DNA of 64,000 nucleotides, from the NCBI RefSeq assembly GCF_002252665.1, contig NZ_NQKZ01000010.1:1-64000 (forward strand), given 5' to 3'. The number at the start of each line of letters is the position of its first letter. The first letter of the stretch is position 1. A program made the position numbers and the translations under genes. This document shows positions 17,491 to 28,387 of the stretch, piece after piece. The notes beneath the pieces were generated by a model. The model did not search any database, was not told the origin of the DNA, and saw only the letters and a program-made list of their open reading frames with translations. Source of the stretch: Synechococcus sp. 8F6. Its GTDB lineage: Bacteria; Cyanobacteriota; Cyanobacteriia; PCC-6307; Cyanobiaceae.

Positions 17491-18431
17491 CCACCCCCAT
17501 CCCCTGGACCTGGCAAGACCACAGGATTCACTTGGTGGAGGCCGGCGATCCCGGCAACAGCACCAAGGTGCTGTTGATCCATGGCTTCGGCGCCTCCGTG
17601 GGTCACTGGCGTCACAACGTGCCGGCATTGGCGCGCCAGGCCCATGTTCTGGCGGTTGATCTGCTGGGCTTCGGTGCCAGTGACAAACCACGCTCCCGGC
17701 TGGCCGACGAACCCGAGCAGCCGGGCGCCGTGCAGTACAACTTCGACCTCTGGGGTCAGCTGGTGGCCGATCTGGTGCGCGAGCGGTTGCTTCCGCACGG
17801 GGCAGGTACAGCCCCACGCGTGCACCTGGTGGGCAACTCGATCGGCGCCATGGTTGCTCTGACGGCCGCCAGAGTGCTGTTGCGCGAGGGCACCCCACCG
17901 GCCCAGGTGGTGTTGATCGACTGCGCCCAGCGCACCCTCGACGACAAACGGGCCGCCCAACTCCCAGGCTGGGAGCGGGCCAGTCGCCCCCTGGTGAAAA
18001 GCCTGGTGCGGCAACGCTGGGTGATCGCCCCCCTGTTTCGCCTGCTGGCCAAGCCGGCTTTTATCCGCAGCGTGCTGGCGCGGGCCTACCCCAGCGGAGC
18101 CAACATTGACGACGCACTGGTGACCCTGCTGCATCGCCCCAGCACCGATCCCGGGGCCACCGAAAGCTTCCGAGGCTTCGTCAACCTGTTCAACGACCAC
18201 CTGGCCCCGCAGCTGCTCGCCGATCTCACTGCCGCCGACCCACCAGTGCCGGTACGGATGCTCTGGGGCGAAGCCGACCCCTGGGAAGATCCCGCCGAAG
18301 CCAGCCGCTGGGCTGACAGCTTTGCCTGCATCCAAGAGCTGAACGTGCTGCCAGGGCTGGGCCACTGCCCCCACGATGAAGCGCCTGAGCAGGTGAATCC
18401 AATCCTGCTCAACTGGATTGGCCAAGCCTGA
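17487..18431 (+). CDS. Alpha/beta-hydrolase family protein
   Basis: Hydrolase fold: LIHGFGASVGHWRHN (oxyanion region), LVGNSIGAM (nucleophile elbow, Ser in GNSIG), LWGEADPWEDP (acid) and GLGHCPHDE (His). TTG 17532 is the first standard start, but the same frame continues upstream as TTPIPWTWQDHRIHLVEAGD, which resembles the usual TWxWxGxxIHYVxAG beginning of this cyanobacterial family. The only initiator-like codon there is CTG 17487, which overlaps the preceding stop as CTGA. I therefore extend the gene to 17487 (314 residues). Substrate unknown. Confidence 0.75.
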   Translation: MTTPIPWTWQDHRIHLVEAGDPGNSTKVLLIHGFGASVGHWRHNVPALARQAHVLAVDLLGFGASDKPRSRLADEPEQPGAVQYNFDLWGQLVADLVRERLLPHGAGTAPRVHLVGNSIGAMVALTAARVLLREGTPPAQVVLIDCAQRTLDDKRAAQLPGWERASRPLVKSLVRQRWVIAPLFRLLAKPAFIRSVLARAYPSGANIDDALVTLLHRPSTDPGATESFRGFVNLFNDHLAPQLLADLTAADPPVPVRMLWGEADPWEDPAEASRWADSFACIQELNVLPGLGHCPHDEAPEQVNPILLNWIGQA

Positions 18432-18436
18432 TCAGC

Positions 18437-19348
18437 TCAGCGCGCCTGGGCGATCACAAACGACCGCGGCAGATCCAGAAATTTGCCTGAGGTGGGCACA
18501 TAGGCCCGGTGGTTGAACACGTCGTAATCCAGTTCCTCGATCACATCGAGGATGCCGCGATACAGGCGCAGCGATGCCCAAACCGGCCAGCGGGCATCGG
18601 GCGCCAGCCAGCGCACGCCTGCCTCTGAACGGGCGAACCAGTCGCGGGCGCGGGCAAGCTGAAACCGCATCAATTCACGCCAGCTGTCGTTGAGGGTGCC
18701 GGTCATCAGCTCAGCCTCGCTGTAGCCGAAACGGGTGAGGTCCTCCTGGGGCAGATAGATGCGGCCGCGGCCGCGATCTTCACCCACATCGCGCAGGATG
18801 TTGGTGAGCTGATTGGCGATCCCCAGCGCCACAGCGGCCTCGCTGGTGTCGGGCCGCGCACTCCATGGAGCTGAGGTGTAGGCGGGATCCACGCCCATTA
18901 CCTCCTGGGTCATCAGGCCCACGGTGCCCGCAACCCGATAGCAATAAAGCTTGAGCTGCTCAAACGTGGCGTAGCGGCTGGTGGTGAGGTCCATCCGCAT
19001 CCCCTCGATCATGTCGAGATAGGGCTGGATCGGTTGGGGGTAGCGCTCGATCGTGTCAACCATCACCCGATCCAGGCCATCCCGCACCTTGCCCGCGAAC
19101 AGTTCCCGGGTGCGCCGCTCCCAGCTGTCCAACCGGGCCGCCAGCTCCTCCACCGGGCGAGCCATCGCCTCCGGGCTGTCCATCAGCTCATCCGTGCGGC
19201 GGCACCACACGTAAATCGCCCAGATCGCCCGCCGCTTGGGAGAGGGCATCAGCAGGGTGCCCAGATAAAAGGTTTTGGCCCACTCCGCCGTCTCGCGGCG
19301 GCAGGCCTCATAGGCCTCCTCCAGGTTTGGAACCGAGGAAACAACCAC
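18437..19348 (-). CDS. crtB: Phytoene synthase
   Basis: Joins two geranylgeranyl diphosphates into phytoene. Both Asp-rich sites are present: DELMD in the first and NILRDVGED followed by RGRIYLP in the second; YCYRVAGTVGLM is also typical. The GTG at 19348 gives 303 residues beginning MVVSSVPNLEEAYEACRRET and starts two bases after the crtP stop. An upstream ATG in this frame lies inside crtP and gives a non-family N-terminus. Operon with crtP. Confidence 0.95.
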   Translation of the reverse strand: MVVSSVPNLEEAYEACRRETAEWAKTFYLGTLLMPSPKRRAIWAIYVWCRRTDELMDSPEAMARPVEELAARLDSWERRTRELFAGKVRDGLDRVMVDTIERYPQPIQPYLDMIEGMRMDLTTSRYATFEQLKLYCYRVAGTVGLMTQEVMGVDPAYTSAPWSARPDTSEAAVALGIANQLTNILRDVGEDRGRGRIYLPQEDLTRFGYSEAELMTGTLNDSWRELMRFQLARARDWFARSEAGVRWLAPDARWPVWASLRLYRGILDVIEELDYDVFNHRAYVPTSGKFLDLPRSFVIAQAR

Positions 19349-19350
19349 GC

Positions 19351-21252
<1,902 letters not shown>

Positions 21253-21256
<4 letters not shown>

Positions 21257-21957
21257 GCCGCTCCCGCCCGTCCGACTACGGCAATGGCCGCTCCGGCGGC
21301 AGTCGATCCAGCAGCGGTCGCTACGCCGAGGAGCGTTTTGACGACGACCGCTATGGCCCTGGGTCCTATGGGCGAGGAGAACCGCGGCGGCCAGCAGGGC
21401 GCAGCGGGGGTGGGGGCAAGGGCGCTCCAGGGGGCGGCCCCGGTGGCAACGGACCTGGTGGCAACGGCCCCTTTCAATTCAACGTAGGAACCCTGGCGAT
21501 CCTGGCCGGCGTGCTGGTGGTGGGCATCGGCATCGGCACTGCGATCTCCAGCACCACCCAGGGCGACCAGGGCAACATCGCCAGCTCCCAGCAGCTCGAC
21601 TTGGCTGTGCCCGATCCGGAATTCTGCAAGCAGTGGGGCGCCAGCGCCTTCGTGATGGACATCGAGCTCTACACGACCATGAACCCCAGCTCGAGTTTTG
21701 TGACCCAGCCGGCACTCAAGCCGGGCTGCGTGATCCGCCGGGAGAACTGGAGCGTGCTGCAGAAGGAAGGGGCCGTTACCGCCGAGCAGATGCGGCAGTG
21801 CAAGCAGCGGATGAACACCTTCGCCTACATCGGCTCGGTCAAGGACAAACCGATCGTGCGCTGCGTGTATCAGACCGACATCAGCGAGAACAAATTCCTC
21901 ACCAAGGGCGTCGCTGACGACACCGTGGGCATCACCCCTGAAGCCGATCAGTTCTGA
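21253..21957 (+). CDS. DUF3172 membrane-anchored protein
   Basis: A 234-residue protein in three parts: a very hydrophilic Ser/Arg/Gly/Asp-rich N-terminus (1-74) ending in a glycine-rich repeat ([12 protein letters not shown]), one membrane helix at about 78-98, and a conserved C-terminal domain with four cysteines ([29 protein letters not shown]). This matches DUF3172 of cyanobacteria and chloroplasts, function unknown. Coupled to ndhM by a GTGA overlap; it overlaps rbcR tail to tail by 10 bases. Confidence 0.82.
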
Positions 21958-22928
21958 GTGGCAGCGGCAGGGGTCTCCTGCTGCAGCGGCCGGCGCAGGG
22001 GGCTATCGGGGCTGGCGAACACCGGCAGCACCTCCTTGCGGAAGGCATCGGCGGCCCGTGAGCAATAGCGGGCCGGGTGGGTGATCAACTTCAACTGGCG
22101 GCGCACCAGCAGATCAGCCACCTGGGGGCGGTGCAGCGTGCCGGCCGAAAGCTCCCGCTCGATCGACACCACCGGCAGGAACGCAGCCCCCAAGCCCGAC
22201 TGCACGGCGTTTTTGATCGCCTCAAAGGAGTTGAGCTCCATCTCGATCTTGAGGCGGCCCACATCGAGGCCGGAGCGGGCCAGCAGCTGGTCGACCATCT
22301 TGCGGGTCGTCGACTGGGCATCAAGACAGACAAAGCCCAGTCGGTAGAGGTCGTCCTTGGTGAGCTCGGGCAGGCGGGCCAGGGGGTGCTTCACCGGCAG
22401 CACCAGGGCCAGTTCGTCGCTGGCATAGGGCACCACCTGCAGCAGCTCACCGAGCTCGGTGGGCAGCTCGCCGCCGATGATGGCCAGATCAACCTGGCCA
22501 TTGGCCACGCTCCAGCCCGTGCGTCGGGTGCTGTGCACCTGCAGCTGCACGGCCACCTCCGGGTATTTCTGGCGGAACAGGCCAATCATCCGCGGCATCA
22601 GATAGGTGCCGGTGGTCTGGCTGGCGCCCACGATCAACGAGCCACCGCGAAGATTGTGCAGGTCTTCCAGGGCTCGACAGGCCTCCTGGCACTGGCTGAG
22701 GATCCGGTCGCAGTAGCTGAGCAGCAGGTGGCCGGCCTCGGTGAGCTGGGCCTTGCGCCCACCGCGATCAAACAGGCTGACGCTCAGCTGCTTCTCCAGG
22801 TTCTGGATCTGCAGACTCACCGCCGGCTGGGTGACGTACAAACTGTCGGCGGCCTTCTTGAAGCTGCCCTCCGAGGCGATAGCCCGCAGGATGCGGAGCT
22901 GATCAAGGGTGAAAGGCAGATCTGCCAT
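21948..22928 (-). CDS. rbcR: LysR-type regulator RbcR
   Basis: A 326-residue LysR regulator: N-terminal helix-turn-helix ([40 protein letters not shown]) and an effector domain with [15 protein letters not shown]. The long match to the RbcR/Ycf30 group, which controls the RuBisCO operon in response to carbon metabolites, supports the name over CmpR or NdhR. It is divergent from the NnrU-family gene over 104 bases. Confidence 0.88.
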   Translation of the reverse strand: MADLPFTLDQLRILRAIASEGSFKKAADSLYVTQPAVSLQIQNLEKQLSVSLFDRGGRKAQLTEAGHLLLSYCDRILSQCQEACRALEDLHNLRGGSLIVGASQTTGTYLMPRMIGLFRQKYPEVAVQLQVHSTRRTGWSVANGQVDLAIIGGELPTELGELLQVVPYASDELALVLPVKHPLARLPELTKDDLYRLGFVCLDAQSTTRKMVDQLLARSGLDVGRLKIEMELNSFEAIKNAVQSGLGAAFLPVVSIERELSAGTLHRPQVADLLVRRQLKLITHPARYCSRAADAFRKEVLPVFASPDSPLRRPLQQETPAAATQN

Positions 22929-23032
22929 CGGGTTGCCTGGGTGGGCCTGGGCCTGCCGGCTGGCGAGGAGAAAACTCTAGGGGGGAAGTTGGGCAGCGAG
23001 AATCAGAAACTTCACAACTCCCCACCCGGCCT

Positions 23033-23770
23033 GTGCCCCCCAGCTCTCTCCACCACAGCAGTTGGGTGATGCTCGGCCTGCTGCTGGCCTTCGCCGTGAT
23101 CCACAGCGGGGGCGCCTCGCTGCGGGCCTGGGGCGTGGAGCGCATCGGTGAGCGGGCCTGGCGGCTGTTGTTTGCCGCCGTGAGCATTCCCTCGGCAGTG
23201 GTGGTAATCGGCTACTTCCTGGCCCACCGCTACGACGGCATCCGCCTCTGGAACCTGCAAGACCAGCCCTGGATCGTGCCGCTGGTGTGGACCGGCACCG
23301 CCATCAGCTTCCTGTTTCTGTATCCAGCCACCTACAACCTGCTGGAGATCCCGGCGGTGCTCAAACCCCAGGTGCGGCTCTACGCCACGGGAATCATCCG
23401 CATCAGCCGCCACCCCCAGGCCGTCGGACAGATCCTCTGGTGCGCCACCCACCTGCTCTGGATCGGCAGCAGCTTCATGGTGGCCACTTGCGCCGGCCTG
23501 ATCGCCCACCACCTGTTTGCGGTGTGGAACGGCGACCGTCGCCTGGCCAACCGCTTCGGGGCTGCCTTCGAGGAACTCAAGGCCAGCACCTCGGTGCTTC
23601 CCTTCAAGGCCGTGCTCGATGGCCGCCAGCAGCTGGTGCTCTCCGAATTCCTGCGGCCGGCCCAGCTGGGCATCGGCATTGCCGTGGCGGTGTTCTGGTG
23701 GGCCCACCGCTACATCGGCCTTGGAGCCACCGCCTTCTCCCGGTCGGCCCTGGGCCACTGGCTGGCCTGA
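23033..23770 (+). CDS. NnrU-family membrane protein, candidate 15-cis-zeta-carotene isomerase
   Basis: A 245-residue protein with about six hydrophobic segments and NnrU signatures: early HSGGASLRAWG, RISRHPQAVGQILWC and the HH in LIAHHLFAVWNGD, which can ligate heme. Plant Z-ISO, which isomerises the zeta-carotene made by phytoene desaturase, belongs to this family. crtP and crtB lie about 2 kb away, which supports but does not prove that role. GTG start at 23033. Confidence 0.7.
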   Translation: MPPSSLHHSSWVMLGLLLAFAVIHSGGASLRAWGVERIGERAWRLLFAAVSIPSAVVVIGYFLAHRYDGIRLWNLQDQPWIVPLVWTGTAISFLFLYPATYNLLEIPAVLKPQVRLYATGIIRISRHPQAVGQILWCATHLLWIGSSFMVATCAGLIAHHLFAVWNGDRRLANRFGAAFEELKASTSVLPFKAVLDGRQQLVLSEFLRPAQLGIGIAVAVFWWAHRYIGLGATAFSRSALGHWLA

Positions 23771-23854
23771 GGGTTGGCCTGATGGGCGCCCCCGCACAGG
23801 GCAGAGGCCCAACCTGAACGGCTGCCTACACTTCCCCCAACCAGCCTGCGCCGC

Positions 23855-25885
23855 ATGCCGTCAGCCGCCGAACTCGCCTGGTTGATCCCGGTGCTGCCCC
23901 TGGCCGGAGCCTGTCTGACGGGCCTGGGGCTGATCAGCTTTAACCGCACCGTCAATCGGCTGCGCAAACCCGTGGCCTGGCTGCTGATCAGCTGCGTTGG
24001 CGCCGCGGCGGTGCTCAGCTATGCCGTGCTGGCCCAGCAGCTGGCCGGAGCCGGCCCCACCGAGGTGCTGTTCAACTGGGCCAGCGCCGGCACGTTCAAC
24101 CTGCAGATGGGCTTCCGGGTGGATGCCCTCGGAGCGGTGATGCTGTCGCTGGTCACCACCATCGCCGTGCTGGTGATGGTCTATTCCGATGGCTACATGG
24201 CCCACGACAAGGGCTACGTGCGCTTCTTCACCTATCTGGCCCTGTTCAGCAGCTCGATGCTGGGCCTGGTGATCAGCCCCAACCTGCTGGAGATTTACGT
24301 GTTCTGGGAGCTGGTGGGCATGTGCTCCTACCTGCTCGTGGGCTTCTGGTACGACCGCGACGGCGCCGCCAATGCCGCCCAGAAAGCCTTCGTGGTGAAC
24401 CGTGTGGGCGACTTCGGCCTACTGCTGGGGATCCTCGGCCTGTTCTGGGCCACCGGCAGCTTCGGCTTTGAAGAGATCGGCAGCCGGCTGCAGGAGGCCG
24501 TGGCCGGCGGCAGTCTCTCCAACGCTGCGGCAATCCTGCTGTGCCTGCTGGTGTTCATGGGCCCGATGGCCAAATCGGCCCAGTTCCCCCTGCATGTGTG
24601 GCTGCCCGATGCCATGGAGGGCCCGACGCCGATCTCAGCCCTGATCCACGCCGCCACGATGGTGGCCGCCGGCGTGTTCCTGGTGGCCCGGTTGCAGCCG
24701 GTGTACGAGCCCTTCCCGGCGGTGCAGGCCACGATTGCGGTGATTGGCACGATCACCCTGTTTCTGGGGGCCTCGATCGCCCTCACCCAGATGGACCTCA
24801 AGAAGGGGTTGGCCTACAGCACCGTCTCCCAGCTCGGTTACATGATGCTGGCGATGGGTTGCGGCGCCCCGGTGGCGGGCATGTTCCACCTCGTCACCCA
24901 CGCCTTCTTCAAGGCGATGCTGTTTTTAGGCTCCGGCTCGGTGATCCACGCCATGGAAGAGGTGGTGGGCCATGAGCCGGTGCTGGCCCAGGACATGCGC
25001 CTGATGGGCGGCCTGCGCAAGTTCATGCCGATCACCAGCACCACCTTCTTCATCGGCTGCATTGCCATCAGCGGCATTCCGCCCTTGGCAGGCTTCTGGA
25101 GCAAGGACGAAATCCTGGGGGTGGCCTTCGGCCAGTTCCCGATCCTGTGGGTGGCCGGTTTCGTCACCGCCGGCATGACGGCGTTCTACATGTTCCGGCT
25201 GTACTTCCTCACCTTTGAAGGCGAGTTCCGCGGCGGCGACAAGGCGATGGCAGCCCAACTGATGGCGGCTGCCGGTAAAACCGCTGAGGACCACGGCGAT
25301 GACCATGGCCACAGCGAAGACCGTGGTCACAGCCAAGCCAAGCACCCCCACGAATCCGGCTGGCAGATGGCCATGCCCCTGGCGGTGCTGGCGGTGCCGT
25401 CGGCGCTGATCGGCCTGCTCGGCACCCCGTGGAACAGCCGCTTCGGCAATCTGCTGGATCCCCAGGAGGCCGCCGAAGTGGCCGAGCACTTCAGCTGGGG
25501 GGAGTTTCTGCCCCTCGCCGGAGCCTCGGTCGGCATCTCCGTGGCCGGCATCAGCGTGGCGGTGCTGGCCTACGCCCTGCACAAACTCGATCTGGGCACC
25601 GCGGTGGCGGCCCGCTTCCCGGCCGTCAACGCCTTCCTGGCCAACAAGTGGTATCTCGATGCCATCAACGACAAGTTGTTCGTGCAGGGCAGCCGCAAGC
25701 TGGCCCGCCAGGTGCTGGAGGTGGACTCGAAGGTGGTGGATGGGGTCGTCAACCTCACAGGCTTGGTGACCCTCGGCAGCGGCGAGGGTCTCAAGTACTT
25801 CGAAACCGGCCGGGCCCAGTTCTATGCCCTGATCGTGTTTGGCGGTGTCATCGCTCTGGTGGTGTTGTTCGGCTCGCTGGGCTGA
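23855..25885 (+). CDS. ndhF: NAD(P)H-quinone oxidoreductase subunit 5 (NdhF1)
   Basis: A 676-residue proton-pumping antiporter-like subunit with about 15 membrane helices. Conserved parts include YVFWELVGMCSYLLVGFWY, PLHVWLPDAMEGPTPISALI and KGLAYSTVSQLGYMMLAMG. The length and neighbouring ndhD fit the NDH-1L (respiratory/cyclic) form. A loop near residues 475-500 is unusually rich in His and Asp. The stop codon lies inside a long inverted repeat. Confidence 0.95.
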   Translation: MPSAAELAWLIPVLPLAGACLTGLGLISFNRTVNRLRKPVAWLLISCVGAAAVLSYAVLAQQLAGAGPTEVLFNWASAGTFNLQMGFRVDALGAVMLSLVTTIAVLVMVYSDGYMAHDKGYVRFFTYLALFSSSMLGLVISPNLLEIYVFWELVGMCSYLLVGFWYDRDGAANAAQKAFVVNRVGDFGLLLGILGLFWATGSFGFEEIGSRLQEAVAGGSLSNAAAILLCLLVFMGPMAKSAQFPLHVWLPDAMEGPTPISALIHAATMVAAGVFLVARLQPVYEPFPAVQATIAVIGTITLFLGASIALTQMDLKKGLAYSTVSQLGYMMLAMGCGAPVAGMFHLVTHAFFKAMLFLGSGSVIHAMEEVVGHEPVLAQDMRLMGGLRKFMPITSTTFFIGCIAISGIPPLAGFWSKDEILGVAFGQFPILWVAGFVTAGMTAFYMFRLYFLTFEGEFRGGDKAMAAQLMAAAGKTAEDHGDDHGHSEDRGHSQAKHPHESGWQMAMPLAVLAVPSALIGLLGTPWNSRFGNLLDPQEAAEVAEHFSWGEFLPLAGASVGISVAGISVAVLAYALHKLDLGTAVAARFPAVNAFLANKWYLDAINDKLFVQGSRKLARQVLEVDSKVVDGVVNLTGLVTLGSGEGLKYFETGRAQFYALIVFGGVIALVVLFGSLG

Positions 25886-25915
25886 GCGCAACCGCTCAGC
25901 CCAGCGAGCCGAACA
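25866..25915 (+). repeat. 23-bp perfect inverted repeat at the end of ndhF
   Basis: Left arm 25866-25888 and right arm 25893-25915 are exact reverse complements around a CAAC loop. The ndhF stop (25883-25885) is within the left arm. The stem is GC-rich and has no following T run, so it is not a textbook terminator; it would stabilise the ndhF 3' end or slow polymerase. Confidence 0.9.
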
Positions 25916-25983
25916 CCGCCGAGGGGCCGGCTCTCTAGCCAACCAGCACCCTCCCTCCAGCGCACAGAGCCCTCTCCCCCAGC

Positions 25984-26056
25984 TTTGCGCGCCCTTGGCC
26001 GTGCAGGCGGCGTGAGCGCGCAGCGCGTGACGCCAGCACGGCCAAGGGCGCGCAAA
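25984..26056 (+). repeat. 21-bp perfect inverted repeat between ndhF and ndhD
   Basis: Left arm 25984-26004 and right arm 26036-26056 are exact reverse complements. After one A-A mismatch the stem continues for four more pairs (26006-26009 with 26031-26034). The apex carries two copies of GCGTGA around GCGCGCAGC. It is followed by A residues rather than T, so it is not a simple terminator on the plus strand. Confidence 0.9.
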
Positions 26057-26144
26057 AAACCAACGGTCTGTGTGACTCCCCGCATCACAACAGGGACAGG
26101 CCGGCTGGAATTTCTACACTCCGCCAAACGGTGAGGCCTGGTTC

Positions 26145-27725
26145 GTGCCCTTCCCCTGGTTGAGCGCGTCGATCCTGTTCCCGATCGCCGCCGCCCTGCT
26201 CATCCCCTTCATTCCAGATGCCGGCGATGGCAAGCGTGTGCGCTGGTATGCCCTCGGCGTCGCACTGACCACCTTCCTGCTCACGGTGGGGGGCTACCTC
26301 AACGGCTACGACCCCTCGGTGGAGGGGCTGCAACTGGTGGAACGGGTGCAGTGGCTACCCAGCCTGGGTCTGGCCTGGTCGGTGGGGGCCGACGGCATCT
26401 CGATGCCGCTGATCTTGCTCACCAGCTTCATCACGGCCTTGGCGGCCCTGGCGGCCTGGCCGGTGACGTTCAAGCCGAAACTCTTCTTTTTCCTGCTGCT
26501 GGCCATGGATGGCGGCCAGATCGCGGTGTTCGCGGTGCAGGACATGCTGCTGTTCTTCCTGGCCTGGGAGCTGGAGCTGCTGCCGGTGTATCTGCTGCTG
26601 GCCATCTGGGGCGGCAAGAAGCGCCAGTACGCCGCCACCAAGTTCATCCTCTATACGGCCGGCAGCTCGCTGTTCATCCTGGTGGTGGGCCTGGCGATGG
26701 CCTTCTACGGCGGGGGCACTCCCAGCTTCGAGTACACGGTCCTGATGGCCAAGGACTTCTCGACGAAGTTCCAGCTCTTTGCCTATGCCGGCCTGCTGAT
26801 CGCCTTCGGGGTGAAGCTGCCGATCGTGCCGCTGCACACCTGGCTTCCCGATGCCCACGGCGAGGCCACGGCGCCGGTGCACATGCTTCTGGCCGGCATC
26901 CTGCTCAAAATGGGCGGTTACGCCCTGCTGCGCTTCAACGTGCAGCTGCTGCCGGAAGGCCACGCCCAGTTTGCGCCGCTGCTGGTGGTGCTGGGGGTGG
27001 TGAACATCATCTATGCCGCGCTCACCTCGTTTGCCCAGCGCAACCTCAAACGCAAGATCGCCTACAGCTCGATCAGCCACATGGGCTTCGTGCTGATTGG
27101 CATCGGCAGCTTCAGTGCCCTCGGCACCAGCGGCGCCATGCTGCAGATGATCAGCCACGGCCTGATCGGGGCCAGCCTGTTCTTCCTGGTGGGCGCCACC
27201 TACGACCGCACCCACACCCTGCAGCTCGACGAGATGGGCGGCGTCGGCCAGACGATGCGCAAGATGTTTGCTCTCTGGACCATCTGCTCCCTGGCCTCCC
27301 TGGCCCTCCCAGGCATGAGCGGCTTCGTGAGCGAGCTGATGGTGTTCACCGGCTTCGTCACCAGTGAGGCCTATTCCCTCAGCTTCCGCATCGTCATGGC
27401 GGCGCTGGCGGCGGTGGGGGTGATCCTCACTCCAGTCTACCTGCTCTCGATGCTGCGGGAAATCTTCTTCGGCAAGGAAAACGCCGAGCTGGCATCCCAC
27501 ACCCACTTGGTGGATGCCGAACCGCGCGAGATCTACGTGGTGAGCTGCCTGCTGGTGCCGATCGTGGGCATCGGCCTCTATCCCCGGATCATGACCGACA
27601 CCTACCGCGCCTCCATCGAAGCGCTGGTGCAACGGGAAACCACGGCGCTGGCCAAGGTGATCCAGCCCCCGCCGGGCGATCTGATCCGCCAGCCACTGCT
27701 GGTGGCCCCGCCCCTGCCGGCCTGA
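26145..27725 (+). CDS. ndhD: NAD(P)H-quinone oxidoreductase subunit 4 (NdhD1)
   Basis: A 526-residue membrane subunit of NDH-1 with about 14 helices. [56 protein letters not shown] and [15 protein letters not shown] are the antiporter-module signatures of NdhD. GTG start. It is separated from ndhF by 259 bases that contain the two hairpins and must include its own promoter if it is not cotranscribed. Confidence 0.95.
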   Translation: MPFPWLSASILFPIAAALLIPFIPDAGDGKRVRWYALGVALTTFLLTVGGYLNGYDPSVEGLQLVERVQWLPSLGLAWSVGADGISMPLILLTSFITALAALAAWPVTFKPKLFFFLLLAMDGGQIAVFAVQDMLLFFLAWELELLPVYLLLAIWGGKKRQYAATKFILYTAGSSLFILVVGLAMAFYGGGTPSFEYTVLMAKDFSTKFQLFAYAGLLIAFGVKLPIVPLHTWLPDAHGEATAPVHMLLAGILLKMGGYALLRFNVQLLPEGHAQFAPLLVVLGVVNIIYAALTSFAQRNLKRKIAYSSISHMGFVLIGIGSFSALGTSGAMLQMISHGLIGASLFFLVGATYDRTHTLQLDEMGGVGQTMRKMFALWTICSLASLALPGMSGFVSELMVFTGFVTSEAYSLSFRIVMAALAAVGVILTPVYLLSMLREIFFGKENAELASHTHLVDAEPREIYVVSCLLVPIVGIGLYPRIMTDTYRASIEALVQRETTALAKVIQPPPGDLIRQPLLVAPPLPA

Positions 27726-27870
27726 CCCACCAACACCGGAGGGCGGTAACAAAACTGTGCAGATCGACGCCAGGACATGCCACCCCCGGCTGCCCTCCTT
27801 ACGCTCCTGCTCAGCTCTGGAGCTCCGCGCCACCCGCCTCTCCACCGCGACGCCCCTGGGAGACCCCGCG

Positions 27871-28278
27871 ATGAAACAGCTGAACTTCCTGCTGATCTTC
27901 AGCTTCGGCCTGGCCACGGTGATGTTCACCCTGGAAAACACGGCCCCCACCACGGTCCACTTCTTGCCCGGACTGAGCGGCACCCTGCCCTTGGCGGCGC
28001 TGCTGTTGCTGGTGGGCGGCGTCGGCGCTGCTGCCGCCTGGGTGTTTGCCGTGTGGACCGGCGTGGTGCGCAAGGTGGAAACACTGCAGAACCAGAGCGA
28101 ATTTGCCGCCCAGCAGGTGCGGATCCAGGAGCTGGAAAACGACCTCCAGCGCTATCGGGCCACCGTCGATGCCCAATTAGGACTGTTGCCCGCCGCTGGC
28201 GAGAGCTCGGCTCCCAGTGATCCTGGCCAGGCTGAAGAGGCCGCCCGCAGCGAGTCGATGACGGTGTCGGTGAGCTGA
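27871..28278 (+). CDS. LapA-domain (DUF1049) membrane protein
   Basis: A 135-residue protein: two membrane helices (about 4-22 and 35-60) with the DUF1049 pattern MKQLNFLLIFSFGLATVMFT and LENTAPTTVHFLPG, then a cytoplasmic coiled-coil-like segment (EFAAQQVRIQELENDLQRYR) and an acidic tail. LapA relatives in proteobacteria help assemble lipopolysaccharide; the cyanobacterial role is not known. An extended reading upstream begins with unconserved residues, so I start at ATG 27871. Confidence 0.8.
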   Translation: MKQLNFLLIFSFGLATVMFTLENTAPTTVHFLPGLSGTLPLAALLLLVGGVGAAAAWVFAVWTGVVRKVETLQNQSEFAAQQVRIQELENDLQRYRATVDAQLGLLPAAGESSAPSDPGQAEEAARSESMTVSVS

Positions 28279-28387
28279 AGGCCCAGCCCAGCGCAGGCAC
28301 CACCGGTAGTGGCCGGACGGCGCCGCTAGCCCGGTTCAGGCAATACCGGTAGCGTATCCATCATTCACATTGGATTGAAAGAGCGGA

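Noticed and set aside
26071-26089. CRP-like site TGTGA...TCACA upstream of ndhD
   Set aside because: The spacer is nine bases; CRP-type sites need six, so it is probably chance.
26355-28073. 572-codon open frame opposite ndhD
   Set aside because: Shadow of ndhD, extremely His/Gln-rich and without domains.
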